Below are positions 11,741 to 23,340 of a DNA stretch of 64,000 nucleotides, piece by piece. Position 1 is the stretch's first letter. The number at the start of each line of letters is the position of its first letter. Made by a program: the position numbers and the translations under genes. Under the pieces are notes generated by a model, which saw nothing but the letters and a program-made list of their open reading frames with translations, had not been told where the DNA came from and made no database searches. The DNA comes from Anthoceros angustus (lineage: Eukaryota > Streptophyta > Anthocerotopsida > Anthocerotales > Anthocerotaceae), in contig VJWM01000254.1 of assembly GCA_010909165.1 (NCBI GenBank), positions 1 through 64,000 on the forward strand, written 5' to 3'.

Positions 11741-12553
11741 CTATGGTGAAGACCAGTACAGTCCTCTTGTGAGGGTGGAGTAAAACTGGGGACACTGGAA
11801 GTTCTTCTCGCCTCCCCATTTGACCTCCATATCCGTGACCTTGCGAATCACGCTTGTTAAGATGCTCAACACATCTGCCGTTTTAGAGCCCTCAATGATG
11901 GCGTCCATAAAAGCTGTGATAAAGTTTGTGCCTTTCCCGGTATCTCTGAAGGATTGTTGTCCATGACTGGTGGAGTAAACAATGAGACAATCGCAAAGAT
12001 TCCGGGGCTCGGACTTCTCCGGCTCTCTTGCTCACCACTTGGCTCTCCTCAACTTCAGAGTCCTCGGCTTTCTTGATTTTGTAAGGCTGTCAATTTGTCG
12101 ACAAGCATTGATCACAAAGACCTTAGGCTTGTTTGCAAGATACCTGGATTCAGAGATGGGCTTCACGATATCATCATCAACATATAGCTTCTCCCCACTT
12201 GCTTCACTTATGAGGATGTAATCTCGTCCATTTTCATCGATCCCCCCATGGGCATTAATGCAACACAGAAAGCAATCGTCATTAGCCATGGTAGGGAGCT
12301 TGGCAATTCTCCTAAGATAAGATTTGACGTCCTCAGATTGGTTCACCACTATATCCGTATCGAACGCCAAATTCTTGAGAAGAGCTTCAAGTCGCCCTCT
12401 GTCGACAGCTCCACCAGGTCTGTCCTTTTCTATGCTCACAATCACTGCCAAACCTCTTCGTTTGCCTGCTGCCACACGGTCATTAGGATAACTCTGCAAA
12501 ATGTTGTACTCACTGCCTGCACTTGCGGGATAGCTGTAGGAGTTCCCCGACAT
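11741..12553 (-). CDS. Caspase-like (C14) protease with p20 and p10 parts, in-frame TGA between them
   Basis: A single 271-codon frame starts at 12553 and ends with TAG at 11741, with one in-frame TGA at 12034-12032. Codons 36-150 resemble a caspase p20 domain: RRGLAVIVSIEKD, GGAVDRGRLEALLKNLAFD, then the catalytic His in CCINAHGG and the catalytic Cys in KPKVFVINACRQ. After the stop the same frame encodes a p10-like part (LIVYSTSHGQQSFRDTGKGT, then QFYSTLTRGLYW). Length and order match whole caspases. Plant metacaspases instead carry a DSCHSG-type cysteine site. The TGA falls in the linker between subunits and could be a nonsense mutation, a sequence error or part of an unseen short intron. 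It lies 0.77 kb downstream of the ROCO gene on the same strand and might be its C-terminal part or a separate gene. If expressed it would be a cysteine protease cutting after acidic or basic residues; specificity cannot be read. Confidence 0.82.
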
Positions 12554-13321
12554 ACGCTGTTTTTGATTTCGATCCTACAACAAGTGCAACCTCAGAGCAT
12601 GCAAGGAACAATGTATACTACAAATTTGGCAGTCATCCTACTAGAAACTACTTCTCGAAAACCAGGACATTCAAACGCATTCAGATGGTTCAGAAATCCT
12701 AACCTTCAGACTCTAGTTCGGCTCTGGCCAGATCCCTTTTCGCCCCAAGATGACGTGCCCATCTACCACGGTTGCATACTCCTTGTTGGCCTTTAAAATA
12801 GGTGGCTGGGCTTGTGTACTGGTGGAGATAGGTCCCCAAAACTGCGTGTAGTGTGCATAGCCCTTTTCTTTTGTAGTAGCCACCTCCTTGACAAGCTTAT
12901 CTGTTAGAATGCACTGATGTTTTCTGTGTCTACATGGCGTGAGGGCCACTACACATTCACGCCTCAGGACACCTTCAACTAAGGTAACCCTGCAACCTCA
13001 TGAAGCACAAAATGAGCAATTTGAGATACAATATGCTCTTGCAAGAACGATAAGGACCTCAAAATAACCTTGATGGATCGAGCTAATATATCTATGTAAC
13101 AACCTATTTCGCATTAAATTCTACAAAGATATCAAGAAACTCTGCGGATATGAGAAATGTGCAATCTTGATCATCACATTGTAAACGCAAACCGATAAAG
13201 ATGTAATCAATCAATCTAACATCCTCATCAACCCAACGTTTCTTCAAACAATAATTGTACAATAAAACCTATCACACATACAGACAAAAACAATGTAGAC
13301 GTGGTCAATAACAGAAAACAT
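12554..13321 (-). other. Spacer between the ROCO gene and the caspase-like gene
   Basis: I recognise no domain here. It contains a 65-bp near-identical copy (13146-13210) of part of the COR-encoding exon at 13405-13470, in the same orientation, so a local duplication has occurred. A minus-strand frame at 12949-12713 (QAQPPILKANKEYATVVDGH) could be an exon joining the two genes, but nothing proves it. Confidence 0.45.
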
Positions 13322-16300
13322 TCAAAAACCAGTGTTGCAAGTAGGACTAAGGAAAGATTCATCTTTGAAAGAGTTACATACTTGCAACCGAGGGAAAAAT
13401 CCTGGTGTGAGAAATGTGCAATCTTGATCATCACATTGTAAACGCAAACCGATAAAGATGTAATCAATAGAATCATCCTCTGCATCCTCTGCAGGCCATT
13501 CTAGTTGTCGATTTGCTCCTGCTATATCTTCTTCTCCATACATACATGTTGGTATAAAGTAACGAACTTGATCTTCTCCATCTCTACTTTCCAAACAAAG
13601 GTGTAACTCAAGAAGGAGTTGGATAAATTGTTCTTCGCTCACAATGGTCTCTTCAAGCCCAACCTTGTTCAAAGACATCTTTAGAAGCTTGCTCAACCCA
13701 CACTTGCTTATAAACCCATTTTGAAGCCAATCTCGTCCATCACCAGTTCGCCAAATATTCCAATCAATTGACCAAAAACCCCCATTCCCAGCCATTGGAG
13801 GTTAAGCACCACAAGCCCTGATATCTCAAAATATATGATCTCCCCGGAATCCTTAAGGTACGATGCAACCACTTTCCAACTATCCTCCTTTACCATGAAA
13901 TCCAAAAGAAATCTTTTATAATCCTCCGAGATGTGTGGATGCTCTAATGCCACCTTACATGTGTTATGGAATAACTCACTAAACTTGTCAATAGAAATGA
14001 TTGGGGTACCTTGTTGGTCTTCAGCCCACCTTTGTACATGTATCCTTGTTTGCTCACAAATATTGGGAACTGGGGCCAAGTTACTAACAACTTGATGCAA
14101 CTTCTTCTCCATACTAGTGCGCAATGCATACACATCTTCCCAACTTTGTCCATTGATAAAAGTAGGTTCATACGATAACTCCACCAAATTTTTAAACTTT
14201 TTCTTCACCAATAACATCTCTTCACATATTGCAACAGAATGCTTATCCCCTTGAAGCTTGTCACCAAATGTTACGATTACATGTACATAAGGTTTCACCT
14301 GTTGACCCAATCGCATTGGAAGCAATAAATTTTAACCAATAAATAAATTCTTCCCTGAAATCTTTTCTATCCTTCATATCCATGGTTGAGAAATTCCCAC
14401 CGAACTTGAATGGATTGTAAACAAATAAGAAGACAGAAGAATTATTAACATTAGGAAAAACAAAATCATGAAGCGCGTGATACTCTCTATGGCCTGCAAG
14501 GTCCCAAATTGTAATCCTTAATTCGGGAACATCTTTTATCACCTCCACTTCAAATCCAAGTGTTCGAGGTATCTCTTTCGAAATTGTTTCGCGTTCCATT
14601 TCAGCATAGTCTTCATGTGTCTCCATCTTCATCAAAGTGTTTCTTATGGTCGTTTTGCCTGCGACAAAATCATTTTAGTGATCATTCCTAACCGGTAAAT
14701 ATGAGCAATATGAATACACGTCACTCGCTCTACATTCAACATGCCCTATGCCGCTTACCTGCGTATGGAAATCCACAAAGTACAAGGCGACATGATTAGA
14801 TTGGCATTGTGGGAATTCCTGCCAGAGCTCTTCTATATTCCTTGTTTTGCCGCAGCACTTCATCCACTGCAGCACCTTTCCCCTGCCTTTTCCACGCAGT
14901 GTTTTCGAAAGACATACGCTCCAGATTGGTGTTCACCTGCAGAGTCTGCATGAGCTCTCGAAACATATCGTCATCCAACCCCTTCCAGTCATCCAATACC
15001 AACGTCTTGAGGTAGCGATTGGTCTGCAACGACCTGAAAAACATCTTCGAGAGGTTGCACGATCCCGCACGCTCCTGAACCAGGTGCAAACGTTTCACGA
15101 ACTGGCACCTCTGCAGGATTGGCATCAGTTTGCAGTAGTCGTCGTTATGGCTAGAGTAATTCTGTCGGACTGTCACACGAGTGATGCTGCTGTTGTCACA
15201 CAGTCCCTCCAATCCCTGGCTTATGAGACAGCTAGATAGCTCTAAATGCGTTAAAGTGGTGTTGGCGCGCAGCATGCGGGCCACAGCTTCTCCCAATGAA
15301 GCGTCGATAGGCTCGTGGCCAGATCCAAATATGTCTAGCCGGAGTTGTCTGACAGACTCGTTGGCAGAAAGAGGCTTGGGAGCAACACTCCCAGCCTCCT
15401 GCTCTGCGTCCTGCATACCAGGGGTCAATGATCGGGCCAACAGCATGGCCGTTATCCCTGCCTGCTTTGGCTTACTTCGGTTAAATCCTATGTGCAGGTG
15501 GTCAAGCGTGGTGTTTTGTGCCAGAGCATTCCCTATCTTCAACGCTCCCGCCTCATCCATGCCTATATCGGAAATCCCCAGGTCGCGAAGGGCAGGAGAG
15601 CTAGTCAGGATGTCAGCCAGGTGGTCTGCTCCACCACCTTCCACTAGAGTGTCTCCAGAAACATACAAGCTGCGGGCACTTTCTCCTATGGTCGGGTTCC
15701 CAGAAAGAAACAAGCTGCGGAGCACCGAGCTGCGATTCTCTCGCAGGGCTGCAGCTATGCGACCCAGTCCATCGGCAGTCATGCCAGTGCATCCCATATT
15801 AAGACATTGCAAGGTGCGGCTCGATCGCAAGGTAGCTGCCAGTGCAATGCAGGCTCCACCTGTTCCAAACCCACGGTACCCACTCAAATCCAGCAATTCC
15901 ACTACTGCATTCGAGTTAAGACCTTCCAAGAACGCCGTCGCCTCTGCCACCGTCACTGTGCAATTTTGACGCCCTAGAGGGTCGAGCTCGATTGATCTGA
16001 GCGTGGGACATTTACCCATAGCTGTCATAAGGCGCAAGCGCAGTTCCTGTTCCGCCTTTGGATGTTCAACGTCCATCTCGAACAAGTACCCATAGGCGTC
16101 CACACGAGGAAGCCGACTGAGAGTAGGCGAAGGTGACTCGAGCTCCGCAAGCAGGGCAAGCAGCTCCTCAGACACAGGAACTGGAATGGTGACAACAAAG
16201 ACAGGGAATCGAGTCAAAACGGCAGACTTGCATTCATGATTCAAACGTCTACATAGTTTCAACAAAAACAACCGCAGCTTGGAAGTTGGAATGTAAGTTG

Positions 16301-16342
16301 TTCCATACCTGCGTCGCCTGAGGAGCTGGCCATAGTGGCCAT
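13322..16342 (-). CDS. ROCO protein: LRR, Roc GTPase and COR domains; frame interrupted
   Basis: Exon 1 (16342-16309, MATMASSSGDA) splices by GT-AG to 16180. Exon 2 encodes N-terminal text and leucine-rich repeats of the ribonuclease-inhibitor type (LRRs from about residue 50 to 460). An in-frame TAA at 14798-14796 follows. The P-loop spans the next splice (14759 to 14658): CGFPYAG joined to KTTIRNTL. The Roc domain continues with the G3 motif ITIWDLAGHREYH and then COR (SGEIIYFEISGLVVLNLQWL, CTFLTPGFFPRLQV). One frameshift lies in Roc near 14310 (a GGG run) and one in COR near 13735 (beside a CG that would read correctly as CAG). ROCO proteins are large GTP-binding scaffolds; TORNADO1 is the known plant member. 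The LRR paralogue lies just upstream. Either this is a decaying gene or several breaks are sequence errors. Confidence 0.8.
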
Positions 16343-16421
16343 CGCCGGTAGTGGCACCTGTTCCGAACCTGCAGAAGTGACAGAAGTCAGATCCCTGTCA
16401 TGTCTACCTAGTTTTTGGGTT

Positions 16422-17853
16422 CTAACTTGTGAGACATACAGATGAAGGACAAGGGTAGCTAGCTAGCTTGGGGCACCTACCCTGCCGTCCAGCGCTTCTT
16501 CTCTGTATGTTCTTTGTGAGAGCATTCTGGATGCGTATCACTTTGCCTTCACTGTCCCAGGATGTGTTCTTGATGGAAATGTTCTCCAGAACGTTTTTGC
16601 AGTTGGGTCGCAGAGACCACATCAAGTCCCGGAACATGTAGTCATCCAACCCATCCCAGTCATCCAACACAAGCGTCTTGAGGCTGGGGTTGTTGTGCAA
16701 CCCTCGGAAGAACTCCTTGGTGAACCTGCTGGCCCCGTAAGGTTTCACAAATATGAGCCGCAGCTCCTTCAGAGTCTTGCACTTCTGCAGGATCTCCATC
16801 ACAAAGGGATCCAGCTCCTCGTCCTCCACGGAATGGTAGTGGTGCAAAAACAGTGTCGTGATGCTGCTGTTGTGAGCCAGTCCCGACAACCCGCGGGTCA
16901 CAAAAAAGCTGGTTACGAGCAGGAACTTCAAAGTGGTGTTCGATCGAAGCATGGCAGCCACAGCTTGTGCGAGCCCGGCCTCCGCAACCACACCCTTCCC
17001 CCCTGCCAGCCCCAGTACCTCAAGGCAGAGCTCGGTGATGGACTGGTTAAACGGAGGAGCAGCACTTGGACCGTCAGACTCCTCCTCCGACGAGGACACA
17101 TCGCAGCTTAGGGCTCTCAAAACAGGGATCAACATTGCTGCCTGCTCAGGGTCCTTCTGCACGTTATATCCGATATCAATCCTGTTCAGAGTTCTGCTGC
17201 GAGCCACAGCGTCTGCAATCACCACGGCGCCCGCACCATCCATCCCTATCCCGAATATCCCGAACACTTTCAGAGCACGACAGTTGGACAGGATGCCGGC
17301 AACCTGTTGCGCCCCGGCAGCATTTCCTATCTCATTCCCATCGAGATACAACACGCGGAGGACAGATCCGCTGTTGTCTCGCAAGGCTGCGGAGATATGC
17401 CCCAGGCCTTCCACACTCAGCTCGAGCCCCGCAAGTCCAGAGTCCCCAAGCTGCGACTGTGTCGCAGGACGGCATCAGCGAGTGCAGCGCACGCTTCCGT
17501 CGTCCCGAATCCTTCGATGCTGCACAAGAGCCTTTCCAACACCGGATTGCGCTTCAACCCGTTCAGCAATGCCAATGCCTCCACGTCCCTCACGCTGTAC
17601 AACCCGAGCTCCCCAAGGGATTCAGATGGATCGTCTTGAGGCTCCGGCAGTTGCCGATGGCGGACATTATCCGCAAGCGCAGCTCCCGCCTGGACGCGTC
17701 TGAATCACGCTCCCCGGCCAGGAAGTAGCTGCCCCAGGAATCCGCAGGAGGAGGGAGAGCTGGCAGGCTCGGGGAGTCGGACTCGAGGCTGACGAGCAGG
17801 GAAACCAGCGCGGCGGGAAGAGGTGGAGGCGGAGGCGGAGGCGGTTCCGCCAT
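16422..17853 (-). pseudogene. Truncated LRR paralogue of the ROCO gene
   Basis: It starts MAEPPPPPPPPLPAALVSLL. Segment by segment it parallels the LRR part of the neighbouring ROCO gene (LRLRIMSAIGNCRSLKTIHL against LRLRLMTAMGKCPTLRSIEL). Three frames are needed: 17853-17590, 17602-17417 and 17414-16422. In both frame changes the break sits at a CG where one extra A (CAG) would restore reading. It ends where the Roc domain would start, because the next gene begins at 16342. It is therefore a tandem LRR-only duplicate, either dead or a short LRR protein if the frameshifts are artefacts. Confidence 0.75.
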
Positions 17854-18826
17854 AGCGGAAACTTGAGCAGAACGTGCGAGCAGGACAACCAGGTCGGCAG
17901 GAAGAGTCGGTTCCGCCGTAGCCCAAACTTCACAACAACGTCACAGCTTCTCCGACCGGGCTCGGAAGAGGCAAGCGCAGGACAACAGAACCGAGGGCTA
18001 GGACATAAAATGCCTGCACATGCCTCTGCCTTCTGGCAAGTAGGAAGGAAAGGCGTGATTTTGATTCGTCACTGCTGGCCGGCGCGGAGCAGCACGCAAT
18101 GGAGCAAGTTGGGCAACGTGCATGCCAGCGAGGGGCGTCGACTTCTTTACAATCACTCTACATTACATTACTTGCGTCACATGGCTGCCAGCCCTACAGT
18201 CAACATTTTTCATTCCTGTTCGATGTCTGCCGAATGTTGTCGGCTTTCACCACTTTCTCTTGTGGACGACGACGGCCTTCCAGCCTCCAGGAAATCCTGA
18301 CGTCAGGATGAAGTGCTCTACCCAGGTGGCGGATGGTACATGGACAAAAAAAATTTATGTTGGCGGTGAATAGTGGCAAGCGGAGCGTAAGTGGTAAGTG
18401 GAGAACCAAATCATATACCTGGGTTAACTTATACTGGAAATACATCTTTTGAAAGTTTGAAGAGCTATGATGTTTCTTTGCCTTAATATTGACCTCCATA
18501 TGTGGAGATCTTAATCTAACACTCTAGAGGGCCTTTTTAGATTAATCATAGTTTCGTGAGGTAAATCGAGGATCTTAAGAGAACCCTTGTACCTCAATTT
18601 TGCAAAATGCCTAATCTCTTGCTATGGTTCATGTGCATGCAGAATCCATATGCAAGTCTAGCTTTGAATTCACCTTATTATTAAATTTGAGTCAGGGATC
18701 TTTTCCTTCAAAATTGCACACATTGCCTATGATATTGCTACTATTAGGCAGCATACCTCTTATGACTAGAATGGATATTTTTTAGTTGATGATCTTACGT
18801 TGAATCTTTACCTTATGATAAATGCA
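17854..18826. other. Intergenic: upstream of the LRR paralogue, downstream of PKA
   Basis: Moderately GC-rich up to about 18.1 kb, then AT-rich. It probably holds the promoter of the LRR paralogue and the 3' end of the PKA gene. No further coding signal is seen. Confidence 0.5.
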
Positions 18827-21800
18827 TCACAAATCCTTGAATAAGTCTTGTTCTTCTGGACTTAAGATGAAGTCATCTTTAGGAGCGTCAAGTTTTGAAT
18901 AATCATCAAAGTTGCTTGCATCTTCAGGACCCTGTATGATTTAAGGGTGTGCATTATTCCCGCGTTAGATATTGTTTCATCTATAAACATTTTACTAATG
19001 TGAGAGGAAAGGAAGCATTGTAAAACATGAAATAGGGTGGTGGCTACCGAGACTTTGGGCCTTATAGGAGGCATATCTCGTTTTCTTAATACATTATCCC
19101 AATCCAAATTTCCAAACCATGCATGTGTCTTAATATCTTTTACACCACCTTTAAGACAACCAATCCTACAAACCCACATAGTCCACGGTGAGTTCAAATA
19201 TATTTTTGAATCAACAGGGGTTACCAAAGGATTTGTCAAACAATTGTATGAAACGCAAATTGTACAATGACTTGTCAAAACTTGACGCTCCTAAAGATCT
19301 CTAACTAAGCAACTTTGATGCTTAGATGTCTCATCAAAGATGTCCTAAAGATGTCATTCATACAACGTTGTATGAATGATACTAGTTAGGAAAAGTACCT
19401 TTTTGTCAAATCAGCTTGTAACAGCCTTCTCACCAAATCCTTAGCACTGCTTAAAATGAAGATGAAAACCATCATATACATATCTGATGTTTTTAATTAT
19501 ATAATATTAAATTAAATATTATTTCATATAAAATCTTACTTCCTAGAAAAGTGCCCAGGAAATTGTAGTTTCCCACTTAAAATCTTTTGATAAGTTCCCA
19601 TGGGATCTGCAAAATAATATTAATTTGAGTCCGATTATCCAGCGCAACTTTTAGTGTACTTGGACTTGAATTTTGTGATGTCTAAATATGTCAAGTTGCA
19701 GGGGCTCAAGTCATATGCCTTCATCGTAGAATGGGGGATATCCAGCTAACATTTCATAAATTAGGACGCCAAATGCCCACCTGTATTTTTACATTATGAA
19801 ATACATGTCACATCTAACTAATTACTTTAATCAATTTACATTTGAAGAATATGCTCATTGAAAATCTTATGACTTATTATTCTTTGTGATATTGCATATC
19901 ATGTTTCATATATTTTCTAACTTATATGAAAACATATACAAGTTTCACATGTAGGATAAATATCTTTATGATTATGCATATTTACTTATACAGGTTTCAC
20001 ATCTAGTATGACTATCTATATCATTACATAAGTAAATATGCATATGCATATTTACTTATACAGGTTTTACATGTAGTATGACTATCTATATCATTATGCA
20101 TACTTACTTATATAGGTGTCACATGTAGTATGATTATCTATATCATTATGCGTATTTATAAAGGACAAAAATTCTTACCAATCAACAGGTTTCCCATGAC
20201 CTTTGTTCAAAATGATTTCGGGTGCAAGATAATCGGGCGTACCTAGAGAGTTTTGACAAGTATTATAGCATGAATATAAGCATTTTTTAAACAACTCTTC
20301 ACCATTTCACTAGAAGGGCAATAAAAAAAATATTTTTTTGACAAGTATTTTAGCATGAATTACAACATTTCTTGAAACAACTCTTCACCATTTTACTAGA
20401 AAGACCGATAAACAAAATATCTTATTAGAAGCAACTAATACCACAAAGTGTGTACGTTCTATGATCAATCTGCTTGGCAAACCCGAAGTCCGTGATTTTA
20501 ATGTTCCCAATCTCGTCCAGCAAAAGATTTTCAGGCTGGAGTAGTGAAATAATTAGTTTTCAATTTTATTTTATATCCTTCCGCATTCTTCATCACATTC
20601 ATTATAATTCACCTTAAGATCTCGATATATAATGTCCATGTTGTGAATATGTTCAAAAGCAAGGAGAACTTGGGATGCATAAAATCTCTGGAAAACAAGG
20701 TCACTTGTCATTATATATTTTCAAGTTTGTCTTCAATGTTCCAAGAAATAGACTTGGTCATCATTGTTTTTTTGCTCTTTGGTGAAAAGCATATCGAATT
20801 AGAGCTTATCATAGTGAACTTAGGAGATTGTTACTCTTTCTCCAACAAAGTATACCAATATTTCGGAAGTGTGGAAGAAAGAACACAAAACATACAAACA
20901 TTTAACCATTATAAGAATACCATACTAACCGTAGTATTTTCATCGAACCGTCCAGTTGTGCGAAGATATGTGAAAAATTCTCCGCTGAACCACATGCAGC
21001 TCTGTTCAATAGTCTAACAATACAAATCACTAGTTCACTTTTTAATTGGCTATGTTGCTTTTAAAAATGCAAAGAACTGAGTGGATTCATTGGGGTAGGT
21101 ATCGTTTAGAAAGTTCAACAAGAGCAAGCTGATGAATAAGAATCATAAAGAGCAATAGACACTTACCCACAAACATATTCTAGGACAAGGTGTACATTTT
21201 TTTCATCTTGACAATAACCAAGGAGATTTACAATAAATGGGAAATCAAGTCTGTGAAGGATGCCTTTTTCTTGCTTTACATGAGAAACCTAAAAGTGTCA
21301 AAGGTACCCCATTAAACCATATCCATATATGCAAAATATAAAAGTTTGAAGATTTTTTCAATCTCAACAAACTATGCCATCAACTTATTGTATGTACCTG
21401 TTTAGTCTTGACAATTTGCGATTTTGATAATGATTTTACTGCACACACTTGATTGGTTGCAATATGGTGAGCATATGACACTCTGCCAAAACTACCAGTT
21501 CCCAAAATTTTACCAAGTTTGAAGTCTTGAATTTTGCATCCCTCAAACCATGGCTGTCACATCACAAGCCTACGTCATTTTCAATCTTCTGACCAAGAAA
21601 CTAGGATTTACTTGTAGGACAAGGATAAAGCTATAAGGTCTTATGGGTCATTATTCTAGATGTGTTATGACTTAGTCTTCTAAATCTATAGTTGAGCAAA
21701 ATAGCTGAGCGTCGGTTATTTGTGAGCGTCAAGGAATGAACTCATTTAGTACAATGTTGTAATAGTCAAATCAATTTGGGTGTCAGTCATTGAACTGAAG

Positions 21801-21912
21801 TCTCTATTCTAATAGAAGCAGAAAAGAGGAACACCTTTCCAGGTTCGTCTCCATCAATTCCTTCTCCTAACTTTGAGTTCTTCTTGAAGAAACGCGACAG
21901 AATCACTGACAT
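18827..21912 (-). CDS. cAMP-dependent protein kinase (PKA) catalytic subunit, 12 exons
   Basis: Twelve exons were read by hand: 21912-21835, 21553-21398, 21288-21167, 20984-20930, 20687-20613, 20535-20442, 20242-20179, 19780-19719, 19606-19540, 19446-19399, 19165-19048, 18931-18827. All phases agree and give 347 residues, against about 350 for animal PKA-C. Motifs in order: Gly loop [12 protein letters not shown]-type lysine [28 protein letters not shown], activation loop [15 protein letters not shown] with the phosphorylatable Thr, [28 protein letters not shown], and the PKA C-tail NFDDY. The last residues are LFKDL, so the usual final Phe of the hydrophobic motif is Leu. There is no N-terminal Gly for myristoylation. 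Intron 8 has a GC donor (GAAG|GC) with a normal AG acceptor. An in-frame stop upstream supports the chosen Met. It should phosphorylate Ser/Thr in basic contexts under a cAMP-binding regulatory subunit encoded elsewhere. Confidence 0.95.
19940..20165. repeat. Minisatellite in intron 7 of the PKA gene
   Basis: About four imperfect units of roughly 55 bp share TATACAGGTTTCACAT and ACTATCTATATCATTA. They lie wholly inside the intron between the exons ending at 20179 and starting at 19780, so coding is untouched. Confidence 0.75.
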
Positions 21913-23096
21913 TTTGGGATTTCTGCTTTCTGCTAATGAGCTTCACAGCATCCAGTCTTTCATAGAGCTAATTTTATGGATGAACGTACCATACTTCTAA
22001 AAACATCGATCCTTCTTAAAACGTTCACTCCAGAGTCACAGCAACAAGCATATAGTGAGCATGTTCGGCAAAGTCGTAAAAGTGAGCACAATGGCGAGGA
22101 GGGATCAAGCCTTTTGTACTCCCTTCTTTCCCGTAGTTTTGTTTTCCCTACTATCTTCTTTCCTTTCTTTCTCACCATATATGATATCTTCTACATAAGC
22201 TTGAAGAATGAAAATTGTTGACAATATTAGTCAATATAACTACTTTCCTCTCATACGTGAGCTTGTGTAGTCTAAGCTATATTTGACCTACTCTCCAAAG
22301 GAGTGTCTAATGCTCTTGGAAGATATAAGACTACAATAATATCCATTTGCCTATATGTATTCCAAGTCACATTTAGCATCATGAAGAAAGTTGCTTGGAG
22401 ACTCCCATCTGTGCAAACTTCATATCATCCATGTGCTCTTCAACTACTAAGAGGTCTTCAGGTTTTTCATCACGATTTGTAAATTAGTACAAGTTGATAA
22501 TTAGATGCCAATGTGAAATGGAAGCAACCACTATCTTCCTTTACTTTAATACTAGCTCAAGTCAGTTTGCAGAAGTTAGGTACTGTGGGTTAATATTGAA
22601 AACTTCTATGTGTTATTACCATAAACTGTTATACTATTTCATATCTTTTAAATATTTTTATTGAATAAATTATACATCTTAAATGACCTTGTGAAAATAT
22701 AAATTAGAGCTATTCCTGGACTTCATGAAGTAGACCTGATCTTCTCCATCTGTTGGGCTTCTGGGTGAATTTAACTAGTCGGACTAATAGGAATTGGAGA
22801 GGGATCACACCTCCAAATGCACAACTTCATCCATAATCATTGACAATTAAACTGAAGAAAGGAGCCTTTTGCGTGTTAAAGTAACTTATTGGCTAAAACT
22901 ACAGGATAGCATTGTAAGAGACCTTCTCCAAGCTGCAAACATAATTGATAAAGATATGTTTCTCTTGAAAAACATTCCTTCCTTTAGCTTTGGGCTTTCT
23001 AAAACAATCATACGGACATAACTCTTTGCAATAAATAGAAAAAGGCAAGCATGAAGTCGAAAATGACCTTACCTGAAATCACTAATTTTAAAATAA
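21913..23096. other. AT-rich region upstream of the PKA gene
   Basis: It presumably includes the PKA 5' untranslated region and promoter. Beyond that I see only short random frames and no recognisable element. Confidence 0.5.
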
Positions 23097-23190
23097 AATT
23101 TGATTAACAAATGACATGCCCCAAATTTAAATTGTGATATTACATGAGGAAGTTCAAAACTAAATAAACATGGTAGTATGCCTGCATTTC
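23097..23190. repeat. Direct repeat flanking the repeat island, left copy
   Basis: About 65-90 bp with the core AATTTAAATTGTGATATTAC recur at 25876-25965 in the same orientation with some mismatches. The two copies bracket the 26-bp array and the MULE, so the array may have arisen inside one older element. Confidence 0.65.
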
Positions 23191-23340
23191 TACGTTTACT
23201 TAATTTGATATTCTAAAATCAAATTGTAATATTCTTATGATTTGAGTACTAGATATCATATCATTTTTATTGTATATCTCTCAATTGTCTCATGTATGAG
23301 AGATCAATACAGCATAGAATAATGAGAAATTGACTAATCC

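Noticed and set aside
12032-12553. Short intron hiding the TGA between p20 and p10
   Set aside because: A GTGAGC donor overlaps the stop, but any acceptor that keeps p10 would give an intron under 50 bp, shorter than others here.
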